Shown here: one piece after another, positions 1-5,033 of the stretch | Numbering within the stretch: the stretch's first letter is position 1 | How the letters are laid out: each line of letters starts with the position of its first letter | Origin: Bacillota bacterium | Lineage (GTDB): Bacteria > Bacillota_C > Negativicutes > JAEYSJ01 | DNA: 5,033 nucleotides | Direction: 5' to 3' | Assembly (NCBI GenBank): GCA_023434855.1 | Contig: JAEYSJ010000089.1 | Coordinates: 1-5,033 of the forward strand | Program-made: the position numbers and the translations under genes | Notes under the pieces: model-generated | Database searches by the model: none | Told to the model about the DNA's origin: nothing | What the model saw: only the letters and a program-made list of their open reading frames with translations

Positions 1-269
1 GTACTATGACTATCGCCAAACTGCATCCGTCAGAGGCGGCTAAGCTCGGAATTGCTGAAGGAGACGTAATAGCCATCTCCAGCCAAATCGGTGAAACAAA
101 GGCCATTGCCCAACTTGACGCGCAGCAACGTCAGGATGTTGTGGTTTTTCCCCGGGGTAAATGGATTCAATCACAGAGCAGTGCCAATCTTGTGACCAAG
201 GATCTGGCTAGTAAAGTCGGCAACGGAGCTCCTTATTATGAAACAAAGGTTCAAGTAAAGAAGGCATAA
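1..269 (+). CDS. Molybdopterin oxidoreductase, C-terminal fragment (5' end outside window)
   Basis: This is the tail of a larger gene. The reading frame is open to the left edge, and the ATG at position 6 is probably an internal Met because the protein begins mid-domain. Visible features are the strand-helix pattern 'LHPSEAAKLGIAEGDVIAIS', followed by a 'DVVVFPRGKW' strand and an N-L-V-T-K-D segment. This is the layout of the molybdopterin-dinucleotide-binding (molydop_binding) beta-barrel that closes enzymes of the DMSO reductase superfamily. In that family this domain helps hold the bis-MGD cofactor, and whole proteins usually run about 650-800 residues, so most of the gene, including any N-terminal [4Fe-4S] motif and the active site, lies upstream. 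Substrate cannot be told from this part: formate dehydrogenase-, thiosulfate/polysulfide reductase- and hydratase-like members all share it. A free-standing 87-residue protein is the less likely alternative. It ends at TAA and converges on glcF. Confidence 0.8.
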   Translation, partial: TMTIAKLHPSEAAKLGIAEGDVIAISSQIGETKAIAQLDAQQRQDVVVFPRGKWIQSQSSANLVTKDLASKVGNGAPYYETKVQVKKA

Positions 270-275
270 ATAGGC

Positions 276-465
276 AAAAAAAATTGCCCTGTACCAAACT
301 TTATTTAACGCGCTGGAGAATTACGATCTAGCCGGTCTGGCCGAAAGGGCGGACGGGATTTCGCTGCCATCTGTCGCAAGTGCTAGAGTCCCGTCCACCC
401 TTCCGGCCGATTGCCGGCAGAACTCTTTACCGCTTATAAAGTAGTACAGGGCTTCAATTTATTTT
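276..465. repeat. Long nested inverted repeat (large hairpin) between convergent genes
   Basis: Several paired arms share one centre. GCCCTGTAC at 286-294 is perfectly complementary to 444-452. AAATT 281-285 pairs with 456-460 after a 3-nt bulge, and 276-279 pairs with 462-465. ACTTTAT 298-304 pairs with 436-442. GCCGGT 331-336 pairs with 413-418 (one G-T). The core arm 339-358 pairs with 389-408 at 18 of 20 positions around a 30-nt loop. The stretches 305-330 and 419-435 pair only weakly, forming an internal bubble. On the minus strand the last arm runs into eight T residues (283-276), so the structure could serve as a terminator for glcDF. On the plus strand it is followed by a less uniform T-rich run (458-468). 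It could instead be a palindromic (MITE-like) repeat or a structured RNA of about 180-190 nt. No ORF of note lies here. The rest of the gap, 466-525, shows only a 5-bp stem (476-480 with 488-492). Confidence 0.6.
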
Positions 466-525
466 ATTACTGTCTTTAGCATAGTTGGCTAAGTCATTGA
501 GACTAGGCAGGGAGTAAGAGAAGTT

Positions 526-1746
526 TTAAAGTACCTGGCTGATGTGCATGGCGCGGAATTTGCCACCGCTTCGCTCGGCAGCCTTATTTAATTGAACAAG
601 GCAGGTGGGACACTCGGTTACGACAATCTGGGCGCCGCTGTTCTCGATATTCACCTGTTTTTTGCGCAAAAGAGAATTTGCGATATCCGGATAATCAAGG
701 TGAAAGGAGCCGGCTCCGCCGCAGCAAGTATCGGCGCCTTTCATTTCTATATAATTGCCGGCTGCTTTTAAGAGCTCGCGCGGTTCTTTCCGGATGCCCT
801 GGCCCCGGCCAAGATGACAGGGTTCATGGAAAGTAAACGAGACATCGGCACGTTGCCGGGGAGTGTAACCCACTTTCGCAAGATATTCGCTTAAATCCAT
901 TACTTTACCGCTGAATGCAGCGGCTCGATCCTTCCATAAAGGATCATCGGTAAAAAAGCCGGCTATATGTTTAAGGGTGCCGCTGCAGCTGGCACAGTCA
1001 GTGATAATTATATCCGCATTTTCATATAAGCGGATATTTTCTTTTGCCAGTTCGAGAAAGTCATTACGCAGACCATGGGCAAGGTGCGGTAAGCCACAAC
1101 ATACATTGTCGACAAACTGCGGCTCGGAAACACTGCCTAAAATACGTTTGGTTTCCGCGACTGCATCAGGGAACATCATGCGCATACCGCAGCCCAGAAA
1201 ATAGGCTGCTTTAGTCGCAGCGGATATGCTGATTGATGAATTTGCCGCAGGGGTACCAAGTACAGCAGGACCTGCTAAAGAAGCGAGATATTGCTTGCGG
1301 GTAAATTCGCTGGGAGCCATACCGTTAGGGATAAGGCGGTTCACACCGACTTTGCGCATTAAACCGAGTGCCTTGGCTGACATTTTTACGAGGGTACGGT
1401 TTTTCATAATGCTGCCGATAGTTTTATATTTTAAACTGGTACCACCGGTTTTATCGGCGAGATACTGCCGAACTGCAATCATTGCCTCATCGGTTTGTAC
1501 CTTACTGGGACAATTTTCAACACAGGTGCGGCACAGTAAACAAAAATTGACAGCCTCGAGGAGAGCTGGTGACGGCTGTAATACTCCTTGCATGAGACCA
1601 CGCGTAATGTTATTTTTACCCCGGGCACTTGAAGATTCTATATCTTTTTCGCCAAATAGCGGGCACACTGGTAAGCAGGTGCCGCAGCGGTCGCATTGGC
1701 TGACAATATCATTAGCTTGTTTTAACAAATCTTGTTCTGTTTTCAT
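526..1746 (-). CDS. glcF: Glycolate/2-hydroxyacid oxidase iron-sulfur subunit (GlcF-like)
   Basis: Encodes 406 residues, close to the usual ~400 of GlcF. Two ferredoxin-type [4Fe-4S] motifs sit near the N-terminus: C18-x2-C21-x2-C24-x3-C28-P and C69-x2-C72-x2-C75-x3-C79-P. Two cysteine-rich CCG domains follow, each with a complete set: C186, C216-C217-G, C251-x2-C254, then C310 (HEPCH), C341-C342-G, C379-x2-C382. This is the architecture of the electron-transfer partner of FAD-linked 2-hydroxyacid dehydrogenases. By family knowledge it takes electrons from GlcD and passes them to a quinone or another acceptor at the membrane. No membrane segment is seen, so the protein should be cytoplasmic or peripheral. 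The Met at 1746 is preferred over an upstream in-frame Met at 1809 because AAGGAG stands 6 nt before it and the longer form would extend into glcD. It is the second gene of the operon. Related GlpC/LutA-type proteins share the domains, but the pairing with GlcD favours GlcF. Confidence 0.88.
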   Translation of the reverse strand: MKTEQDLLKQANDIVSQCDRCGTCLPVCPLFGEKDIESSSARGKNNITRGLMQGVLQPSPALLEAVNFCLLCRTCVENCPSKVQTDEAMIAVRQYLADKTGGTSLKYKTIGSIMKNRTLVKMSAKALGLMRKVGVNRLIPNGMAPSEFTRKQYLASLAGPAVLGTPAANSSISISAATKAAYFLGCGMRMMFPDAVAETKRILGSVSEPQFVDNVCCGLPHLAHGLRNDFLELAKENIRLYENADIIITDCASCSGTLKHIAGFFTDDPLWKDRAAAFSGKVMDLSEYLAKVGYTPRQRADVSFTFHEPCHLGRGQGIRKEPRELLKAAGNYIEMKGADTCCGGAGSFHLDYPDIANSLLRKKQVNIENSGAQIVVTECPTCLVQLNKAAERSGGKFRAMHISQVL

Positions 1747-1752
1747 GCTAGG

Positions 1753-1758
1753 CTCCTT
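1753..1758 (-). promoter_or_regulatory. glcF ribosome binding site overlapping the glcD stop
   Basis: On the minus strand AAGGAG lies 6 nt before the glcF ATG, and its first two bases are the last two of the glcD TAA. This fixes the glcF start and suggests translational coupling, so that the two subunits are made in step. Confidence 0.85.
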
Positions 1759-3157
1759 ATTCCTTGTTTTCCCAAATTTTGCCGGGATTAAGAATACCCT
1801 TCGGGTCAAGGGCTTGCTTAATGGCTTTTAAAGTTTTGACACCTGCCTGGCCTAAGGCGTTTTCGATATAGGAGCGTTTGGTAATACCGATGCCATGTTC
1901 GCCTGACAGTGTTCCGCCAACGGCCAGAGCCGCTGCAAAGATTTCGTCGATGGCATGATGTACACGGTCGGCGTCTTGCGGTATAGACATGTCGCAAAGT
2001 ACAGATGGATGAACGTTGCCGTCGCCGGCATGGCCATATACGGCAATGGTAAGGTTATATTTTTCCGATATTTTACGGATTCGCCGAACTACCTCCGGAA
2101 AGGCATCACGAGGGACCGAAATATCTTCACCGAAACGATTCGGAGCCATCGCGCCAATTGCCGAGCTTAATCCCCGGCGTATTGCCCAGATTTCTTCCGA
2201 TTCCTTGACTGTGGCAGCGATGCGCACTTCTTTTACCTGGAACTGGCGGGCGATTGTTTCAATTTGTTTTGCCTGTTTTTCTAAAGCCGCATTGTCTTCA
2301 CCATCTATTTCTGCAATAACACATGCCTCGATAACCGGGTCAATGTCAAGCTTCCGGTGGCGGGCCACCGCCTGAATGCTTGTCTTATCCATCAGCTCTG
2401 CAGAAGCGGGAACAACACCGGACTGCAGCATTTTATGAATGGTATCACAGGCTCCTTCCAGTGAAGGAAACATCAACTGTAGTGTATTACGGGCCTTCGG
2501 CATGGGTATAAGGCGCAGCAGAACTTTGGTGATAATGCCAAGGGTGCCTTCTGATCCGGTAAACAGTTGGGTGAGATTGTAGCCGGTAACATTCTTAATT
2601 GCTTTTCCGCCGGTATTAATAATTGACCCGTCAGCCAATACTACCTCCAGGCCCATGACATAATTGCTGGTAACTCCATATTTGACAGCTCTCATGCCCC
2701 CTGCATTTTCCCCAACGTTGCCGCCAATGGTGGAGTATTTCCAACTGGCTGGGTCAGGCGGGTAGAATAAGCCTTTTTCGGCACAAAAGTTGTAAACGTC
2801 AATAGTACGTACTCCCGCCTCTACCATAATCATCATATTTTTTTCATCAAATTCAACAATACTTTTCATCCGCTCAAGCGACAGGGATATACCCCCACGC
2901 AAAGGTATGCTGCCGCCGGTACGCCCGCTGGCGGTGCCCCGTGGTGTAACCGGAATGCCATGGGTATTGGCAATGGCCATAACCGCAGAAACCTGAGCGG
3001 CATTGGCCGGGCGTACGACAAGGTCAGGCTTGTTATTTAGCGACAGCGGAATAAATGAAGAATCGTAAGAATACCCGAAACAATCTATATCAGAGTCCAG
3101 GACATATTCCGACCCGACTAGAGCTTGCAGTTTATTTTTAATTTCAGTAGATATCAT
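1757..3157 (-). CDS. glcD: FAD-linked 2-hydroxyacid dehydrogenase (glycolate oxidase subunit GlcD family)
   Basis: Encodes 466 residues, a normal length for GlcD/D-lactate dehydrogenase flavoproteins. The N-terminal half (about 45-225) is a PCMH-type FAD-binding domain: PRGTASGRTGG (72-82), PPDPAS (133-138), TIGGNVGENAGG (143-154), and TGYNLTQLFTGSEGTLGIIT (191-210). The C-terminal half is the FAD-oxidase C domain, with HAGDGNVH (376-383), GEHGIG (419-424) and a terminal LDPKGILNPGKIW. By analogy with human D-2-hydroxyglutarate dehydrogenase, H376, H383 and E420 would bind a divalent metal and H421 would act as general base. It oxidises a 2-hydroxyacid to the 2-oxoacid; glycolate, D-lactate and D-2-hydroxyglutarate are all possible and cannot be separated here. 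The start at 3157 is chosen because GGAGGG stands 6 nt upstream; a longer in-frame start at 3244 has no such site and would lie upstream of the predicted promoter. It is co-transcribed with glcF. No glcE or etfAB is present in the window. Confidence 0.9.
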   Translation of the reverse strand: MISTEIKNKLQALVGSEYVLDSDIDCFGYSYDSSFIPLSLNNKPDLVVRPANAAQVSAVMAIANTHGIPVTPRGTASGRTGGSIPLRGGISLSLERMKSIVEFDEKNMMIMVEAGVRTIDVYNFCAEKGLFYPPDPASWKYSTIGGNVGENAGGMRAVKYGVTSNYVMGLEVVLADGSIINTGGKAIKNVTGYNLTQLFTGSEGTLGIITKVLLRLIPMPKARNTLQLMFPSLEGACDTIHKMLQSGVVPASAELMDKTSIQAVARHRKLDIDPVIEACVIAEIDGEDNAALEKQAKQIETIARQFQVKEVRIAATVKESEEIWAIRRGLSSAIGAMAPNRFGEDISVPRDAFPEVVRRIRKISEKYNLTIAVYGHAGDGNVHPSVLCDMSIPQDADRVHHAIDEIFAAALAVGGTLSGEHGIGITKRSYIENALGQAGVKTLKAIKQALDPKGILNPGKIWENKE

Positions 3158-3163
3158 CTTTAT

Positions 3164-3169
3164 CCCTCC
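3164..3169 (-). promoter_or_regulatory. glcD ribosome binding site
   Basis: GGAGGG on the minus strand, 6 nt before the ATG at 3157. It decides the glcD start and shortens the open frame by 29 residues. Confidence 0.85.
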
Positions 3170-3212
3170 ATTTTTGTAACCCCATGAAGTGCGAGTAGAA
3201 CAATTAAGAATA

Positions 3213-3241
3213 ATAATACTGTATTTGCGGACATAGGTAAA
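3213..3241 (-). promoter_or_regulatory. Probable sigma-A promoter of glcD-glcF
   Basis: Read on the minus strand, TTTACC (3241-3236, -35, 4 of 6 to consensus) is followed after 17 nt by TATTAT (3218-3213, -10, 5 of 6). Transcription would start near 3206, giving an untranslated leader of about 49 nt. Optimal spacing supports it, but the region is AT-rich, so chance matches are easy; confidence is moderate. Confidence 0.5.
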
Positions 3242-3266
3242 CACAAAAAAAGAAGTTTATTAATAT

Positions 3267-3284
3267 TTGCAATAAAAAATGCAA
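3267..3284. promoter_or_regulatory. Small dyad TTGCA-N8-TGCAA, possible operator
   Basis: A perfect 5-bp inverted repeat with an A-rich 8-nt centre. It lies between the two divergent promoters: 25 nt upstream of the glcD -35 and 19 nt upstream of the serA -35. The position would suit a regulator of glcDF, but the arms are short in AT-rich DNA and no regulator gene is in view. Confidence 0.25.
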
Positions 3285-3303
3285 TCTTAAGGTGTAAATC
3301 CAA

Positions 3304-3332
3304 TTGACAGATGTCCAGGCTCATAGTACAAT
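3304..3332 (+). promoter_or_regulatory. Sigma-A promoter of serA
   Basis: TTGACA at 3304-3309 (6 of 6 to the -35 consensus), a 17-nt spacer, then TACAAT at 3327-3332 (5 of 6 to the -10 consensus). Expected transcription start is about 3339-3341, just upstream of the T-box leader. AT-rich DNA with A-tracts (about 3243-3280) lies upstream and could act as an UP-like element. Confidence 0.85.
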
Positions 3333-3339
3333 AAATTAC

Positions 3340-3590
3340 ACAATCAATATATGACGAAACGTTATGATGAAGAGCAGTAAACAGGGGCAGGGTTCAGAGA
3401 GCCAATGGATGGTGGAAATTGGTACCTAAACTTGTTGAATCCGCTTCGGAACAGACAGGAATAACCTGATCCGGTTTGATACCGTTATTATCTGAGAGGT
3501 CATATATCTATTTGTATGACAAAGTAAGGTGGCACCACGGAGAACATGCTCCCGTCCTTGGCAAAAGCTAGGAATGGGAGTTTTTTAATT
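3340..3590 (+). ncRNA. Serine-specific T-box leader (tRNA-sensing riboswitch) of serA
   Basis: The leader lets uncharged tRNA-Ser switch on serA by stabilising an antiterminator. Stem I is closed by GTTAT 3361-3365 with ATAAC 3461-3465. It contains the conserved GATGAAGAG (3366-3374) and the distal AGAGAGCC/GGTGGAAATTGG segment, where CCAAT 3402-3406 pairs with ATTGG 3418-3422. The specifier follows GAA: TCC at 3440-3442 (serine), then a purine. A hairpin CGGT/ACCG (3472-3475 with 3481-3484) and a stem III, GTCATA/TATGAC (3499-3504 with 3515-3520), follow. The T-box AAGGTGGCACCACGG is at 3526-3540. In the antiterminator, AAGG 3526-3529 pairs with CCTT 3556-3559 and ACGG-AG 3537-3542 pairs with CTCCCGT 3549-3555. 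The bulge reads TGGC, which would pair with GCCA, the acceptor end expected of tRNA-Ser with discriminator G. The stem boundaries were paired by eye. Confidence 0.93.
3549..3586 (+). terminator. Intrinsic terminator of the serA T-box
   Basis: CTCCC 3549-3553 pairs with GGGAG 3576-3580. The stem continues, with minor bulges, to a 4-nt AAAA loop (3563-3566), and is followed at once by six T residues (3581-3586). Its left arm is also used by the antiterminator, so the two folds exclude each other, as the T-box mechanism requires. Confidence 0.92.
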
Positions 3591-3609
3591 GTCAGAAAAA
3601 ACAATAAGT

Positions 3610-3616
3610 GGGGGAG
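3610..3616 (+). promoter_or_regulatory. serA ribosome binding site
   Basis: GGGGGAG, 5 nt before the GTG at 3622. It decides the start: the overlapping ATG at 3620 is followed immediately by TGA in its own frame and cannot encode a protein. Confidence 0.85.
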
Positions 3617-3621
3617 TTAAT

Positions 3622-5033
3622 GTGAAGATTTTAGTGGCAGAGACCATTTCGGAAAAAGGAATCGAGTTATTGATTAATGAGGGCGCGACAGTTGATGTCA
3701 ATACTAAGCTTTCGCGGGAAGAATTGCTGGAGGTCATAGGTGGCTACGACGCAATTATTGTCCGCAGTGTAACGAAAGTTAATGAGGAATTCTATCAAAG
3801 CGCTACTAATCTGAAAGTGGTGGGGCGTGCCGGCAACGGGGTAGACAATATAAATATGGAGGGTGCAACCAAGCGGGGTATCATTGTAGTAAATACCCCG
3901 GAATCGAATGTGGTATCGGCAGCGGAACATACAATTGGTTTATTGCTTGCCTCCTGCCGCAATATTCCTCAGGCTCATGCCAGGCTGCAGCAACGGGTTT
4001 GGGACCGGTCTAATTTAAAAGGCGCCGAGCTGTTGGAGAAAACTGTAGGCATCGTAGGACTGGGTCGCATTGGATCTTTAGTGGCTACCCGGTTAAAAGC
4101 GTTTGGTATGGATGTAATTGCCTATGATCCTTACATCAGTGACGCCCGGTTTAAAAAATTTGGCGTAGAGAAAAGGGAAAAGCTCGAGGACCTTGTTAAA
4201 GAATCGGATTTCATTACCGTTCATACGCCGAAGACTGAGGAAACCATGGGAATGATTGGCCGTGAGCAATTTAAAATTGCCAAAAAAGGCGTCCGGGTTG
4301 TCAACTGTGCCCGGGGCGGTATTATTGACGAGCAAGCTCTGGTAGAGGCATTAAAAGATAAAATAGTAGCCAGTGCAGGGATTGACGTTTTGGTGCATGA
4401 ACCTGATCCCACATCCCCATTGCTGGATTTTGATAATGTAATCATTACCCCGCACCTGGGTGCGGATACTGTAGAAGCCCAGGACAATGTTGGTATCGCG
4501 GTGGCTGAAGAAGTAATCTGCGCCCTCAGGGGTGAAATGGTTCCCAACGCTGTCAATCTGCCAACTATCCAGAGTCAGGACCTGGAAGCGCTAAAAGTAT
4601 ACCTGCAGCTTGGAGAAACACTGGGTAAAATGTATTACCAGCTGGAAAAAGAAGCGATTGAAAAAGTAGAGATTGTGTATAATGGTGAGGTTGCCAGTCT
4701 TGAAACGTCAATGATTACATTGGCAATATTAAAAGGATTATTTGAGCCGGTATTAAAAGAAAGGGTCAATTATGTTAATGCCAGCCTCACTGCTGACAGC
4801 AGGGGTGTTGTTGTCTCCGAGAGCAAAGAGTCTTCGGTAGATAATTATCTGACTTTGGTACGTGTCAAAATTGTATCCAAAGATAAGGAGTTTACGATCA
4901 GCGGTACAGTTTTTGGCAAAGGCGAAATGCGTATCGTTGAACTTAATGGCAGTGAACTTGATGTTCATCCGACTCCTTATATGCTCTTAGCGGAACATAT
5001 AAACAAACCCGGTGTCGTAGGACAGATTGGGAC
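3622..5033 (+). CDS. serA: D-3-phosphoglycerate dehydrogenase SerA (3' end outside window)
   Basis: Oxidises 3-phosphoglycerate to 3-phosphohydroxypyruvate with NAD+, the first step of serine synthesis, in the cytoplasm. The frame is open to the window edge for 470 codons; long-form SerA is about 525-530 residues, so some 55-60 are missing. Domains: N-terminal substrate-binding lobe with RSVTKV (48-53) and VGRAGNGVDN (67-76); Rossmann NAD-binding motif GLGRIG (146-151); catalytic R231 (NCARGG), E260 (GIDVLVHEP) and H278 (TPHLGA). The residues from about 317 to 450 match the allosteric substrate-binding (ASB) domain, and the start of an ACT domain (YMLLAEHINKPGVVGQIG, 453-470) is cut off. In this family the ACT domain commonly binds serine for feedback inhibition. 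The GTG start is placed by GGGGGAG 5 nt upstream. The serine T-box leader independently supports the assignment. N72 stands where many family members have a small or hydrophobic residue, a minor oddity. Confidence 0.95.
   Translation, partial: MKILVAETISEKGIELLINEGATVDVNTKLSREELLEVIGGYDAIIVRSVTKVNEEFYQSATNLKVVGRAGNGVDNINMEGATKRGIIVVNTPESNVVSAAEHTIGLLLASCRNIPQAHARLQQRVWDRSNLKGAELLEKTVGIVGLGRIGSLVATRLKAFGMDVIAYDPYISDARFKKFGVEKREKLEDLVKESDFITVHTPKTEETMGMIGREQFKIAKKGVRVVNCARGGIIDEQALVEALKDKIVASAGIDVLVHEPDPTSPLLDFDNVIITPHLGADTVEAQDNVGIAVAEEVICALRGEMVPNAVNLPTIQSQDLEALKVYLQLGETLGKMYYQLEKEAIEKVEIVYNGEVASLETSMITLAILKGLFEPVLKERVNYVNASLTADSRGVVVSESKESSVDNYLTLVRVKIVSKDKEFTISGTVFGKGEMRIVELNGSELDVHPTPYMLLAEHINKPGVVGQIG

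Noticed and set aside
273..288. Small hairpin GGCAA-A6-TTGCC just after the molybdopterin gene stop
   Set aside because: The stem is only 5 bp, is not followed by a T-tract on the plus strand, and its right half is used by the larger inverted repeat; too weak to call as a terminator.
977..1831. Plus-strand open frames of 75 and 201 residues opposite glcF
   Set aside because: They lie antisense to a gene with full cysteine motifs, show no recognisable domain, and lack a convincing ribosome binding site; they are shadows of the glcF coding frame.
1852..2375. Open frames of 64, 71 and 119 residues in other frames across glcD
   Set aside because: They overlap the conserved C-terminal half of GlcD and have low-complexity, motif-free translations.
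3158..3244. N-terminal extension of glcD by 29 residues
   Set aside because: It has no ribosome binding site, overlaps the predicted promoter, and adds residues not typical of the family; the Met at 3157 has a strong GGAGGG at the right distance.
3620..3625. ATG-TGA start-stop pair overlapping the serA GTG
   Set aside because: Start-stop elements can regulate translation, but here it is most likely a by-product of the bases around a GTG start, and the T-box already explains control.
3667..4968. Minus-strand open frames of 71 to 111 residues opposite serA
   Set aside because: All are antisense to serA, whose catalytic motifs are intact along the whole stretch; none has a plausible domain.

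Overview
The window looks like chromosomal DNA from a low-to-mid GC Firmicute. The strongest clue is a complete tRNA-responsive T-box leader in front of serA. Other support comes from strong AGGAGG-like ribosome binding sites, a consensus sigma-A promoter and the anaerobe-type gene set (molybdopterin oxidoreductase, GlcD/GlcF). An anaerobic lineage such as the Negativicutes or Clostridia would fit, but that is an inference from gene content, not a sequence match.

Layout. Positions 1-269 (+) hold the last ~88 codons of a molybdopterin oxidoreductase of the DMSO reductase superfamily, cut by the window edge. Positions 270-525 lie between two converging genes. They hold no gene, but they contain a long, imperfect, nested inverted repeat (276-465) that could fold into one large hairpin. 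Positions 526-3157 (-) are a two-gene operon, glcD then glcF. It encodes an FAD-linked 2-hydroxyacid dehydrogenase and its iron-sulfur partner, with 10 nt between the genes and the glcF ribosome binding site overlapping the glcD stop codon. Positions 3158-3621 are a divergent intergenic region. It carries a probable glcD promoter, an AT-rich spacer with a small dyad, a near-consensus serA promoter, and a serine T-box leader ending in an intrinsic terminator. Positions 3622-5033 (+) are serA, D-3-phosphoglycerate dehydrogenase, starting at GTG and truncated inside its C-terminal ACT domain.

How the genes work together. SerA commits 3-phosphoglycerate to serine synthesis. Its leader should read the charging state of tRNA-Ser: the specifier is TCC, and the T-box bulge TGGC fits a tRNA acceptor end with discriminator G, as tRNA-Ser has. 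GlcD/GlcF should oxidise a small 2-hydroxyacid (glycolate, D-lactate or D-2-hydroxyglutarate) and pass electrons through two [4Fe-4S] clusters to an acceptor not encoded here. GlcE and EtfAB are both absent from the window. The GlcDF-SerA pairing may be chance, but SerA enzymes of some bacteria make D-2-hydroxyglutarate, which a GlcD-family enzyme re-oxidises, so a metabolic link is testable. I found no clear new system. The best candidate for an undescribed element is the large palindrome at 276-465.
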